Source of the DNA: Actinomycetes bacterium
GTDB lineage: Bacteria; Actinomycetota; Actinomycetes; Nanopelagicales; Nanopelagicaceae
Length of the DNA: 46,140 bases
Direction: 5' to 3'
Assembly: GCA_014190155.1 (NCBI GenBank)
Contig: BJFY01000011.1
Coordinates: 1 to 46,140 of the forward strand
Below, in pieces: positions 26,617 to 35,200 of this stretch (positions within the stretch are counted from its first letter, which is position 1; each line of letters starts with the position of its first letter). The translations under genes were made by a program, and so were the position numbers. Under the pieces are notes generated by a model. That model ran no database searches. It saw only the letters and a list, made by a program, of their open reading frames with translations, and was not told where the DNA came from.

Positions 26617-27795
26617 TTAACTTAAAGTTTTTGCAATCCGGGTAACTGCTTCGGTAATTAATTCACGGCTAGTTGCAAAATTCATTCGGATGAAACCAGT
26701 TCCAGATGGACCGTAGTAATTACCGGGAGCAACTGCGATTTTTCCTTCGGAGATGAAGCGATTGGCGATATCCCCCTCTAAGTGAAGTTCTCGCAGGTCT
26801 AGCCATCCGAAATAACTAGCATCAGGCTCGCGGTATTTGATATTTAGCTTTGTCTTATCGATTAACTCTTTCAAGTACTTACGAGAACTATCTAATTCAA
26901 CAATCACTGCATCTAGCCATGGCCCGCACTCTTTATAGGCAACTGATGATGCAACTGCGCCAAATAGAGATGCGCGCGAATGTACGGCTAATGGCAAGCG
27001 TTCCGTGATTTTTAACATTTGATCACTTTGCGCGACGATCTGGGCGCATTTTAAACCGGCGATGTTAAAGGCTTTTGTGGCAGAGAGGAATGCAATTCCT
27101 ACTTCGCGCGCAGTTTCGGATGCGTCAAGAAATGGCGTGAAAGTATTTTCTCGATAAACCAGCGGTGCATGGATCTCATCGGATGCGATTAGCACCCCGT
27201 ATTTTTTAGCTAACTCCGCTAATTCTGCGAGTTCAGATTTTGTGAATAGCGCACCAACTGGGTTATGCGGGTTGCAGAGAATGTGAACTTTAACGCCGGT
27301 GGCATAGCTTGCTTCAATAGCAGCAAAATCTAATTCATAGCGAAGGTTATTTTCTTTTAATGGCGCATCTACAAGTGTGCAATGGAGTTCGCTGATCCAA
27401 TTGTAGAAGTTGTAATAGACTGGAGTATTGATCAAAATTTTGTCGCCAGGTTTTGTAATCAAACGTGCGATTTCGATAACTCCGACGCCAACATCGGGAG
27501 CGATTTTTACTTGTGATGGATTGATATCCCATCCCCATCGTGCTTTTGCAAAGTGCGCTAAGCCTTCAGGAAGTTCTGGAATTTTGCCAAGATATCCCGC
27601 ATCGGAATTTTCGATTAATGAGGTAAGCGTTGCTTTTATTGGCGCAGCTAATTCGTAATCCATTACCGCAAATGGCATCGGGAGAATCTCTGGATCAAAT
27701 GCGCGCCATTTCTCGCTCCATCTGGATTGGAGTTTTGCTAGCGGCGGTACCGAGATTTTGATTTCACTCACACTTGAAGGGTAAAGAAGTTTCAT
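26617..27795 (-). CDS. MalY/PatB-type C-S lyase (PLP aminotransferase class I/II)
   Basis: PLP enzyme of the MalY/PatB subgroup, which cleaves cystathionine and other S-conjugates to a thiol or homocysteine, pyruvate and ammonia. Its 392 residues contain the subgroup opening KWRAFDPEILPMPFAVMDYELA, NPHNPVGALFTK, SDEIHAPLVY and the Schiff-base lysine in FLSATKAFNIAGLKCAQI. The Asp in VMDYE is shared with MalY. No clear ribosome binding site precedes the ATG. It is divergent from the lactonase-like gene with 40 bases between. A transaminase role is possible but less likely from the motifs. Confidence 0.85.
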   Translation of the reverse strand: MKLLYPSSVSEIKISVPPLAKLQSRWSEKWRAFDPEILPMPFAVMDYELAAPIKATLTSLIENSDAGYLGKIPELPEGLAHFAKARWGWDINPSQVKIAPDVGVGVIEIARLITKPGDKILINTPVYYNFYNWISELHCTLVDAPLKENNLRYELDFAAIEASYATGVKVHILCNPHNPVGALFTKSELAELAELAKKYGVLIASDEIHAPLVYRENTFTPFLDASETAREVGIAFLSATKAFNIAGLKCAQIVAQSDQMLKITERLPLAVHSRASLFGAVASSVAYKECGPWLDAVIVELDSSRKYLKELIDKTKLNIKYREPDASYFGWLDLRELHLEGDIANRFISEGKIAVAPGNYYGPSGTGFIRMNFATSRELITEAVTRIAKTLS

Positions 27796-27835
27796 AAGTT
27801 TTACCAGTTATTGGAAAGTGTGCTGAAATAGCCTC

Positions 27836-28594
27836 ATGGTTAATGGGCAACGGTTATCTGGTCACCCGATTTCATTGACTGTTTTGGATTTTGGGCTTTT
27901 CACAGTCCATGCAAATGGTCGGATAATTGGAATTCCTGGATTCTTAATTGTGACAAGTGCTGGTGAAAAAGTTTTGCTTGATACTGGTTTTGCTAAGAAG
28001 TATGCAGATGATGTTGAAGCAGCTTCGGCCGAAGATAACTTAGGCGAATTCGGGAAAGTATTGGAACTTACTCATGAAAACCAACCTGAGGCACAATTAG
28101 CAAAGATGGGGTTGCATAAATCCGATTTAGATTTATTAATTATTTCGCATACCCATATTGATCATGTTGGAAATATCGGAGCTTTTCCTGGAGTTCCGAT
28201 TTTGATTGGCGCTGGTGAGCGGGCGTTGCCAAAACCTATTTATTGGCGCGGCAAACAACCACTTGAATGGCCCGATAGCGAATACATCTTGGTTGATGAA
28301 GATTTTGATTTAGGTCCCGGCTTTAAAGTTTTGCATGCGCCGGGCCATACCCCAGGTGAGTTGGCGCTCTTGATTGATTTGCCTGAGACCGGATCGGTTT
28401 TACTTACGAGTGATGCAATTTCGCGCGAGAGTGAAGTTGCTGAAGGTTGTCTTGATTCAACAAATCCAGAAGAAGCGTTAGCTACTGCGCATCGAATTTT
28501 GAAATTAGCAAAGGATCGCGATGCTTTTGTAATTTACGGACATGGACCAGAACAATGGAAAGAGCTAAAGAAAGCGCCCGAGTCTTACCGTTAA
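27836..28594 (+). CDS. Metallo-beta-lactamase fold hydrolase, AHL-lactonase-like
   Basis: Zinc-dependent hydrolase of 252 residues. The dinuclear metal motif HTHIDH is at 105-110, followed by a third histidine in APGHTPGELALL, an Asp in TSDAI and a C-terminal YGHGPEQWKELKKAP, the arrangement of N-acyl-homoserine lactonases (AiiA/AttM group). This suggests hydrolysis of a lactone or similar ester, and possibly interference with signals of neighbouring bacteria, but the fold has many other activities. It has no signal peptide. Its stop overlaps by four bases the stop of the convergent short-chain dehydrogenase. Confidence 0.78.
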   Translation: MVNGQRLSGHPISLTVLDFGLFTVHANGRIIGIPGFLIVTSAGEKVLLDTGFAKKYADDVEAASAEDNLGEFGKVLELTHENQPEAQLAKMGLHKSDLDLLIISHTHIDHVGNIGAFPGVPILIGAGERALPKPIYWRGKQPLEWPDSEYILVDEDFDLGPGFKVLHAPGHTPGELALLIDLPETGSVLLTSDAISRESEVAEGCLDSTNPEEALATAHRILKLAKDRDAFVIYGHGPEQWKELKKAPESYR

Positions 28595-29325
28595 CGAACA
28601 TCCCGTCCTTGGTTGAGGATGATCACATTTCCGCTTGAGACATCGCCGGCGGGCGAGATAAGAAAGCCAACCCAGGCCGCGATCTCGGATGGTTTCATCG
28701 CGTGACCACGTGGCATTTGCGCAAGTGCTTTTTCTAATACTTCTTTACTTACAACGCTAAATAACGGGGATTCAGTCATTGCTGGTGCAATTGAGTTAAC
28801 CGAGATTCCTTCGTTGGCATAACGGCGGGCGAGATCTTTAGTTAAAGTGTCTAAAGCGGCTTTGCTAGCTCGGTAATGCGGTGGATCAAATACATCGAAG
28901 TTATATGCGCCATTGGAAGAGATGCTTACGATTTTTCTAATTCCAGGTCGGCCTAACATCAGTTTTACTGCGGCTTGCGAGCAATGAAATGCGGCGGAGA
29001 AGTTTATGGACATCTGTAATTCAAATTCTGCGGTTGGGATATTTGGAAACTCTGACATAAAGCAATTACCCGCGTTATTTACTAGGGCATCAACGCCACC
29101 AAATTTACTTTCAATTTCTTTAAATGCTCGCGCGATTGCGGGCGCGTCAGTTAAATCAACTTCGATCCCAGTGAAATCGTCAGAATACTGCTTTGACATC
29201 TCCGCTAATTCTGCTTGATTAATATCTAAACCGATTACCGATAACCCATCTTTAATTAATTGGGCGACGATTGCGCTTCCAATAGCGCCACATGGACCAG
29301 TTACGACCGCAATTTTCTTTGCCAT
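28591..29325 (-). CDS. Short-chain dehydrogenase/reductase
   Basis: Third SDR of the window, 244 residues. It has TGPCGAIG (9-16), the acidic residue after the second strand (LDINQAE) that favours NAD over NADP, LVNNAGNC, the catalytic Ser in SISSNGAYNF and YRASKAALDTLTKDLA, then NSIAPAMTES and a C-terminal SSGNVIILNQGRD. It is similar to FabG-like alcohol dehydrogenases of unknown substrate. A TAAACT box nine bases before the ATG may be its promoter; no ribosome binding site is seen. Its 3' end overlaps the lactonase-like gene. Confidence 0.87.
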   Translation of the reverse strand: MAKKIAVVTGPCGAIGSAIVAQLIKDGLSVIGLDINQAELAEMSKQYSDDFTGIEVDLTDAPAIARAFKEIESKFGGVDALVNNAGNCFMSEFPNIPTAEFELQMSINFSAAFHCSQAAVKLMLGRPGIRKIVSISSNGAYNFDVFDPPHYRASKAALDTLTKDLARRYANEGISVNSIAPAMTESPLFSVVSKEVLEKALAQMPRGHAMKPSEIAAWVGFLISPAGDVSSGNVIILNQGRDVR

Positions 29326-29373
29326 AATTCTTGGAGTTTACTGTAGATAGGGATGAGTTAGAAAGCGCTCCGA

Positions 29374-29625
29374 CTAGGGCTTAGGTAAATCCGACGGTGT
29401 TTTAATTTGCTTCAGTTCGCGTTTAATCCGGAATCGTTGGTCAAGTGCGTAGAACCAATCTGGAATTGTGAGATCTTTGATTGGTCGCTTCCGTAAGAAA
29501 ATTAGCGGGATGATTGCGAAGAAGCCGAAAATCAAACTATAAAAACTCCATCGTAAAGCGCTCCGGCCGCAAGCAAATGCGCAGAAAGCAACGATCGGAG
29601 TTGCAAGTAAGTTCCACCAATTCAT
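29374..29625 (-). CDS. Small two-helix membrane protein of unknown function
   Basis: An 83-residue protein with two hydrophobic segments (about 4-22 and 27-45) and a basic, Pro-containing cytosolic tail (RKRPIKDL; RFRIKRELKQIK). I do not recognise a family. Support for its being real comes from a ribosome binding site AGAAAGGTG nine bases before the ATG and the ordered topology (positive residues after helix 2). It stands alone between an SDR gene and a plus-strand gene. Confidence 0.55.
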   Translation of the reverse strand: MNWWNLLATPIVAFCAFACGRSALRWSFYSLIFGFFAIIPLIFLRKRPIKDLTIPDWFYALDQRFRIKRELKQIKTPSDLPKP

Positions 29626-29704
29626 GAGAGCACCTTTCTAGTGGTGGTTTGTATTACTTAGAGTAAGCGTCGGGGCTGACAAGCGATAGATATGTGGGCA
29701 GACT

Positions 29705-30409
29705 ATGAGGATGGGATTTTGGGCAGATCGAAAAACTAAGCGTGCATTCAAGAGCGCGCACTATCATTTTCGGATCGAGCACTCCCAGTGGCAGCAAGAT
29801 GTTGAGATTTTTAAGAAGATCAAGAGAGCCTTTGAGTTAGCGGAAAAGGGCGAGGATGCAGTTTCAAATTTAACCGTGCAAAAATCTGGCGAAGTCGTGC
29901 TCTGGATTGGCCAAGGCCAATTCCATGAAGCTGGCAAAACTGCCGGGCGTTACGAGGGTACAAGTCAGGGAATAAGCATGCCACTATTTGGTGGGTTACG
30001 CTATCGAGTTGGTGCGATGCGCGGAACATTTGTTCCGGGTGATGTCATCCAAGTTTATGCAGAAGTTGGTGAAGTGGTACTTACAACTACTCGGTTATTG
30101 TTCAATGGATCTTTTAATACTAAAGAGTGGGCGTTTGCTAAATGGACTGGCGCTGCAACTTCCGATAATGAATCCGATTATGTTTTTCACGTCAGTAACC
30201 GCCAGAAAACTTCCGGAATTTTATTTTCAACTTCGGTGGGGCGAGAATTCAATCGCTTTCTTGCGCAAGCAATTAATGGCGCAGAGGATGGAATTAAATC
30301 TGTTCTTCCAGGCATAACCCAAGTATTAAAAGATTTAGCAGAGCATGAACCTAAAGAACCAGTATTGGTCTTGCCATCCGCGACACCAACTCCGCCTCCC
30401 ACAAGGTAG
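29705..30409 (+). CDS. Unknown protein with a decayed partial duplicate downstream
   Basis: A 234-residue soluble-looking protein I cannot assign. The N-terminal ~40 residues are basic and helical (FWADRKTKRAFKSAHYHF). The middle holds a beta-rich part (VVLWIGQGQFHEAG; GTFVPGDVIQVYAEVGEVVL), and the end is a Pro/Thr tail (SATPTPPPTR). There is no signal peptide or membrane helix. The first ~90 bases, including 20 bases before the ATG, recur in decayed form at 30535. The start is uncertain: ATG 29711 is also in frame. Confidence 0.6.
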   Translation: MRMGFWADRKTKRAFKSAHYHFRIEHSQWQQDVEIFKKIKRAFELAEKGEDAVSNLTVQKSGEVVLWIGQGQFHEAGKTAGRYEGTSQGISMPLFGGLRYRVGAMRGTFVPGDVIQVYAEVGEVVLTTTRLLFNGSFNTKEWAFAKWTGAATSDNESDYVFHVSNRQKTSGILFSTSVGREFNRFLAQAINGAEDGIKSVLPGITQVLKDLAEHEPKEPVLVLPSATPTPPPTR

Positions 30410-30534
30410 TTGTGAATGCTGACAACCGAAATTTAGAGCTTAGGATGTTGACTTCGAGAAGTACGAAGTTGTTGGGTGTATGGGTGGCGATGATAGCCCG
30501 GATACTGCGCGTAAAAAGTGTGAGTGGAAAGGGC

Positions 30535-30626
30535 CGATAGATATCTAGGCAGACTATGAGCATGGGATTTTGGGCAGATTAATAAGTTATGCGCGCATTT
30601 ATAAAGGTTCATTATCAATGCGCGAA
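30535..30626 (+). pseudogene. Remnant duplicate of the 29705 gene 5' end
   Basis: About 90 bases align with 29684-29775. The first 50 are nearly identical, including the upstream GATAGATAT and GGCAGACTATGAG; the rest has drifted. The copy starts ATG 30556 (MSMGFWAD) and then hits TAA at 30580. The remainder of 30410-30534 shows no gene. Confidence 0.6.
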
Positions 30627-30648
30627 GGAATTGAGCCTGGATTCCTAA

Positions 30649-30819
30649 TTACCCCGCAAGTAAAGTAATTGCTTCTGAGGCAATGTCTGAATTAAGTGCG
30701 ACTCGCGAATATCCGCATTCTGGACATTGCACGAGAAGGCCGCTCTCCTTATTTAATAAAAACTCTAATTCTTTTGCGTGGCAGAAATTACATTCTGGAG
30801 TGTTGTATTCCTGTTGCAT
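30649..30819 (-). CDS. Small zinc-ribbon protein
   Basis: A 56-residue protein below usual length cut-offs. It opens MQQEYNTPECNFCHAKELEF and has two CxxC knuckles, CNFC (10-13) and CPEC (32-35), 18 residues apart, the layout of a rubredoxin-like or zinc-ribbon domain. The rest is a short helix (SDIASEAITLL). The start is well supported by GGGAGGAAATT before the ATG. An overlapping 73-codon frame on the other strand (30683-30904) has no such support. Such ribbons often act as nucleic-acid or protein docking modules; no specific role can be given. Confidence 0.7.
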   Translation of the reverse strand: MQQEYNTPECNFCHAKELEFLLNKESGLLVQCPECGYSRVALNSDIASEAITLLAG

Positions 30820-30943
30820 AATTTCCTCCCTTCGAGCACAGGCAAAACCACTAGGGAAGTTGTCTTATGCTCCCAGTCAATTGCGTGCTGTAATTCGATT
30901 TTGAGTTTAACGGCAAGTAAACATTTGTTTAATTATTGCTGAT

Positions 30944-31915
30944 TTATAGCCAGCCTGATCTCTTGAATTTCAATAACAAGAATCCGCTTAGCAAAACCAT
31001 CACGCTAACAACTATGAAATAACCATATTGAGAACTGAGTTCTGGCATGTGTTGAAAATTCATTCCATAAATCCCGGCAATCATGGTGGGGCCAGCTGCG
31101 AGTGCGACCCAAGCAGAAATTCGACGCACATCGGTATTTTGTTGAACTTGAATATGAGCAAGATCTGCTTGGAGTACTGAAGTAATAAGGGCATCAAGTC
31201 CACTTGCCTGTTCGCACGCTTGCATGAGATGGTCAGAAGTGTCACGAAAGAAAGGTTTTATTTTCTCTGGCGCCGAGAACGCAGCATCTGTTGTTAATTT
31301 ACTAATTGGAATAATTAGCGGTTCTATTGCATGTCTAAATTCAACAATTTCGCGCTTTAAGAAATAGATTTCTTGGGAAAACGTTTGGCGTTTACCACTA
31401 AAGACTTTATTCTCAACACCTACCACCTCCAACTCCAATGCGGTTGCAATATTTTTATAGCCATCGATAACGCGGTCAGCAACAGCATGAAGAACTGCAA
31501 AAGGTCCCAGTTTTAGTAATTCAGGCTTAATTTCTAGATCGTGTCGCACCGTTGAAAGCGGTTGTCCTTCACCATGGCGCACGATAACAATATAGTGATT
31601 GGAAATGAAACACATCAATTCGCCAGTTGAGATCTCTTGCTCAGCTTTATCAAAAAATACTGTTTTTAGAACAAAGAAAGTCAATCCTTCGTATTCTTCA
31701 ATTTTTGGGCGTTGTTTGGCGCTAACTGCATCTTCGACTGCTAACGGATGAAAATTCAACTCACCAATTACTTTATTGAATTCATCTTCGGTAGGTTCTG
31801 CTAAGCCAAGCCAGACAAAACCACCTTCTTTTCGAGCTATATCAACTAGTTCTGATACATCCGAGGGCCCGCTAACGCGTTTTCCACTTTGATATAGCGC
31901 AATATCCACAATCAT
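30944..31915 (-). CDS. corA: CorA family magnesium transporter
   Basis: Pentameric Mg2+ channel of the CorA family. The large N-terminal cytoplasmic domain (alpha/beta, then the long stalk helix around LMQACEQASGLDALI and LAHIQVQQNTDVRR) is followed by two C-terminal helices with the signature YGMNF between them and a basic end (LKFKRSGWL). From ATG 31915 the length is 323. The frame is open to 31975, but the extra residues are not family-like, and TAAAGT seven bases before 31915 may be a -10 box. It is divergent from a small coiled-coil-like frame. Confidence 0.92.
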   Translation of the reverse strand: MIVDIALYQSGKRVSGPSDVSELVDIARKEGGFVWLGLAEPTEDEFNKVIGELNFHPLAVEDAVSAKQRPKIEEYEGLTFFVLKTVFFDKAEQEISTGELMCFISNHYIVIVRHGEGQPLSTVRHDLEIKPELLKLGPFAVLHAVADRVIDGYKNIATALELEVVGVENKVFSGKRQTFSQEIYFLKREIVEFRHAIEPLIIPISKLTTDAAFSAPEKIKPFFRDTSDHLMQACEQASGLDALITSVLQADLAHIQVQQNTDVRRISAWVALAAGPTMIAGIYGMNFQHMPELSSQYGYFIVVSVMVLLSGFLLLKFKRSGWL

Positions 31916-31984
31916 GGTTTGAACTTTACCTGAAATTAACCGTAAATCTGCGATTGAGCAACCATTATTACCCATGATATCGCC

Positions 31985-32164
31985 ATGGACTTTTTCAACT
32001 TAATGTCGTTTGTTACTGATCGAAATCGAATTTACGAGCGATATGAAAAGATTGAACTTGACCAGAAAGCAAATACAAGCCGTATTCGCCGCGACAATCA
32101 GAAAATTGACGAAGAACTTTATCGTATTCGAGCAAAGGATAAAGATCCTAAGAGATCTGCTTAA
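31985..32164 (+). CDS. Possible small charged coiled-coil protein
   Basis: A 59-residue frame (MDFFNLMSFVTDRNRIYERY ... PKRSA). After a short hydrophobic start it is highly charged and helical with a heptad-like pattern (RYEKIELDQKANTSRIRRDN). Codon use resembles that of the neighbours. No ribosome binding site or clear promoter is seen, and a second ATG lies at 32003, so the call is tentative. It converges with the permease operon end at 32190. Confidence 0.45.
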   Translation: MDFFNLMSFVTDRNRIYERYEKIELDQKANTSRIRRDNQKIDEELYRIRAKDKDPKRSA

Positions 32165-32189
32165 TAGCTTGTCTTATAAATAGTTTTGA

Positions 32190-33005
32190 TTATTTAAGAG
32201 ACCCTTCAGTCAAACCTGCTACTATCTGTCTATTAAATGCAATATATATAATAATCATAGGAATAGTTATAACGGTTAGCGCTGCAAATAGTAATTGATA
32301 ATCGGTTGAATATCGTGACGAGAAAGTTAATAATCCAATTGGTATTGTTTTATAACTTTCATTTTGAATATATATCATAGCGAGTAGAAATTCATTCCAA
32401 GTTCCTAATGCGGTAAATACAGCCACTGTTGCAATGCCGGGCTTTAGAAGTGGCGCTGCAACATATCGATACATTGCAAAATCGCTACCACCATCAACTC
32501 GGGCAGCTTCAAATAACTCTTTAGGTAGTGAATCCAGATAAGCTTTAAATAACCAAGTTGCTAATGGAATTCCTAGCCCAACGTATGGAATTACCAGACT
32601 TAATTTATGATCTTTTAAATGTAGATATTCAAATAATTTATTTTGCGAAATAAAGTAAGACTGAATTGGAAGTAATAACCCAATCATGAAGAGCATTAAT
32701 AACTGCTTGCTACCCTTAAAATCAAAACGACTAAAGGCAAATGCAGCGAGTGAGGCAGAAAGGAGTACTACTAGCGCAGAAATTCCAGTAATAAGTGCAC
32801 TATTTATGAAATATTTACTAAGTCCACCGACGCTCCAGGCATCAAGAAATACTTTAAAATTATAACTATGCGGCAGCGAAAATGGTTTATCGAATATTTC
32901 ATCATTACCTTTAAAAGCTGAAAGTGCCATCCAGATTAGCGGCGCGGCAAAGAATAGTGAGTAGATTGATAGTAACAAGTGAAATACCCATGAGAATTTC
33001 TTCAT
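32190..33005 (-). CDS. Carbohydrate ABC transporter permease (MalG type), amino-sugar operon
   Basis: CUT1 family permease of 271 residues with six membrane helices and the EAA loop LFEAARVDGGSDFAMYRYVA followed by APLLKPGIATVA. It overlaps its partner permease by one base (ATG at 33005) and is the last gene of the operon that begins with the GntR regulator. No ATPase gene is present, so a shared ATPase is required. The operon partners (GH84 glycosidase, SIS protein) suggest N-acetylglucosamine-type sugars. Confidence 0.9.
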   Translation of the reverse strand: MKKFSWVFHLLLSIYSLFFAAPLIWMALSAFKGNDEIFDKPFSLPHSYNFKVFLDAWSVGGLSKYFINSALITGISALVVLLSASLAAFAFSRFDFKGSKQLLMLFMIGLLLPIQSYFISQNKLFEYLHLKDHKLSLVIPYVGLGIPLATWLFKAYLDSLPKELFEAARVDGGSDFAMYRYVAAPLLKPGIATVAVFTALGTWNEFLLAMIYIQNESYKTIPIGLLTFSSRYSTDYQLLFAALTVITIPMIIIYIAFNRQIVAGLTEGSLK

Positions 33006-33883
33006 TAGTATTCGACCGCCTCTGCAGATTTTGCACGCACTTTGGAGTAAACGAACCCAATTATGAGAACTGCTGAAGTAACTATGACCGCTAAAGATGA
33101 TCCAAATCCTACTTCGCCGTCACGAAAAACTGACCTGACCATGTAAGTGGTTGGTACTTCGGTTGCGTAATACGGGCCACCATTTGTCATAATATAGAAA
33201 AGATCAAATCCTTGTATGCCACCGGTAATACAGATTAAAAGTGAAACTTCCCATACCCGCCTAATCATAGGGACTTTTATTTTCCAGAATATTTTCCAAC
33301 TTTTTGCACCATCTATCGCTGCTGCTTCGGTGATTTCTTTAGGTACCCGTTGCAAGCCGGCATAGAAAATTGCAAGATAAAACCCAGCGTATATCCATCC
33401 CGAAACAAAACAAATTGCCAATAGTGCAAACCTTTTATCACCCAGCCAAACATGATTCCACTCTGGTTTTCCAATTGCATCTAAAAACCCTTTTATTAAA
33501 CCAAAATCTGCATTAAAGACAAACCTCCATAGCACCGAGATTACGACAGTTGGTAATAAAACTGGAATGAATAACGCAATTCGATAACTATTAAAACCTT
33601 TTCTTGAGGTAACAATTCCAGCGAGAATTAATCCAATTGCTACTTCCAAAAAAATAGTTGCAATTACGTATATACCAACATGCCAAAAAGATTGCAAAAA
33701 TATTGTGTCCTGCAGGGCTCGGCCATAATTTCGAAATCCAACAAATATTGGTTCGTGAAATCCATCCCATTGAAAAAAACTTGCAAATACAGTTCCAACC
33801 ATAGGTAGTAGCACTGCAAATGCAAAAAAGAAAAGTGCAGGTGCAATAAAAAGGTAAGGAGTCCAACGCGATGATGGTTTCAC
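33005..33883 (-). CDS. Carbohydrate ABC transporter permease (MalF type), amino-sugar operon
   Basis: Second CUT1 permease, 292 residues, with a short basic N-terminus (MKPSSRWTPYLF) and the docking loop ITEAAAIDGAKSWKIFWKIK then VPMIRRVWEVS. It pairs with the preceding MalG-type subunit and starts 28 bases after the binding protein stop. It resembles DasB/NgcF-type subunits in general layout, but this is a family-level statement only. Confidence 0.9.
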   Translation of the reverse strand: MKPSSRWTPYLFIAPALFFFAFAVLLPMVGTVFASFFQWDGFHEPIFVGFRNYGRALQDTIFLQSFWHVGIYVIATIFLEVAIGLILAGIVTSRKGFNSYRIALFIPVLLPTVVISVLWRFVFNADFGLIKGFLDAIGKPEWNHVWLGDKRFALLAICFVSGWIYAGFYLAIFYAGLQRVPKEITEAAAIDGAKSWKIFWKIKVPMIRRVWEVSLLICITGGIQGFDLFYIMTNGGPYYATEVPTTYMVRSVFRDGEVGFGSSLAVIVTSAVLIIGFVYSKVRAKSAEAVEY

Positions 33884-33911
33884 GAAGGACTCCTTAACTC
33901 TTAATAAATTA

Positions 33912-35183
33912 TTACTTTTTAGCTAGTTTAGCCTCAGCAGCATCAAGAGCATCCTGCGGGGTTTTTGCACCGCCCATTACTTCAGATGTGGCGACGTTTA
34001 GTGCATCAGCGATTTTGAGTTGATAACCGGTATCAGGTGGCGCAACCAACTTTGATGCGTTAGCTAATAGCGCTTGAAGCCTTACCGTAGTCGGATTTGG
34101 AGTTCCATTTGCTGCCGACTTAGTTAATGGAGCAGATCCTTCGGCAACCCATTGGGCAGTTATCTCATCAGAGAAGAAAACTTCAAAGAATTTTATTGTC
34201 ATATCAACCTTCTTGCTCTTGGCATTAACGACATATCCCGTAGTAACACCGAGTACGCTGTTTTGATCACCAGCACCACCGGTTACTGCAGGCAAGTTAA
34301 ACCAATCAATGTTCTTCTTCGGAGCTTGTTCGGCTGCGATTCCAACTAGCCAAGATCCGATAGGTAACATTGCAGCACCACCTTTGAAGAACAATGTATA
34401 TGCTTCTTGATCTGCAATTGTATTAGCAGACGCATTGATATAACCATTTTTATTAAGGTCAGCGACTGTTTGGAATGCTTTCACTAATTCTGGCGAATTC
34501 ATTGGTTTTTCGCGTGACATGATCTGATGATAAAGATCTTCCCCAATAATTCGAGAATATAAGTGGCCGAACCAATTACCGGCTACCCAGTAATCTTTAT
34601 TTCCAACCGAGAAACAAGTTTGCTTCACTGATTTAAGTTTTGCGCAGATTGACATTAATTCATCCCAAGTTTTTGGGACTGTTAATCCATTTTTTGTAAA
34701 AACATTCTTGTCATACCAAATTACATTTGTGACATCCGAACCAGTAGGCAACATATAAACTTTGCCGTCGATGGTTGTCGTATTAAATGCTGTTGAAGGA
34801 AATAAATCTTTTAGTGAGGAATCTGCTATTGACTTAGTTATATCAGCAGCTTCGCCATCTAAAACATGCATAGCAGTTCTAGAACCCGCCCACTCAAAAT
34901 ATGCATCTGGTGGGTTTCCGCCACTCAATAAATTCTCAAGTCCGACAGTTTCATAAATGTCGTCATCTTGCGTATTAAATTCGACCGTCCAACCTGGATT
35001 CTCAGCGCTGAACTTAGCAATTGCAGCATCCCAAACTTTCTGAGCGCCTTCTCCAACATTTCCAGCGGCGATTCTAATAACTTTATCTGCGCTATTTGAA
35101 CTACCACCACATGATGCAAGAGTCGTCGCGCCAAGAATTAGGGCTGCTCCAAGTGCAATTTTCTTCAACATATTTTTCTGCAC
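33912..35183 (-). CDS. Sugar-binding lipoprotein of the amino-sugar ABC importer
   Basis: Family 1 extracellular solute-binding protein of 423 residues, with a Sec lipoprotein signal peptide (MLKKIALGAALILGATTLAS-C). Family segments include VIRIAAGNVGEGAQKVWDAA near the N-terminus, the hinge-side PDAYFEWAGSRTA, PTGSDVTNVIWYDKNVF and GGAAMLPIGSWLVG. It starts at GTG 35183 after AAGGAGAGG, 17 bases from the GH84 gene end. Genomic setting points to GlcNAc-containing mono- or oligosaccharides; the exact ligand is not readable. Confidence 0.88.
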   Translation of the reverse strand: MQKNMLKKIALGAALILGATTLASCGGSSNSADKVIRIAAGNVGEGAQKVWDAAIAKFSAENPGWTVEFNTQDDDIYETVGLENLLSGGNPPDAYFEWAGSRTAMHVLDGEAADITKSIADSSLKDLFPSTAFNTTTIDGKVYMLPTGSDVTNVIWYDKNVFTKNGLTVPKTWDELMSICAKLKSVKQTCFSVGNKDYWVAGNWFGHLYSRIIGEDLYHQIMSREKPMNSPELVKAFQTVADLNKNGYINASANTIADQEAYTLFFKGGAAMLPIGSWLVGIAAEQAPKKNIDWFNLPAVTGGAGDQNSVLGVTTGYVVNAKSKKVDMTIKFFEVFFSDEITAQWVAEGSAPLTKSAANGTPNPTTVRLQALLANASKLVAPPDTGYQLKIADALNVATSEVMGGAKTPQDALDAAEAKLAKK

Positions 35184-35200
35184 AAGATACCTCTCCTTAA

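Noticed and set aside
30683-30904. 73-codon plus-strand frame
   Set aside because: Overlaps the minus-strand zinc-ribbon gene, which has the better ribosome binding site and two intact CxxC knuckles.
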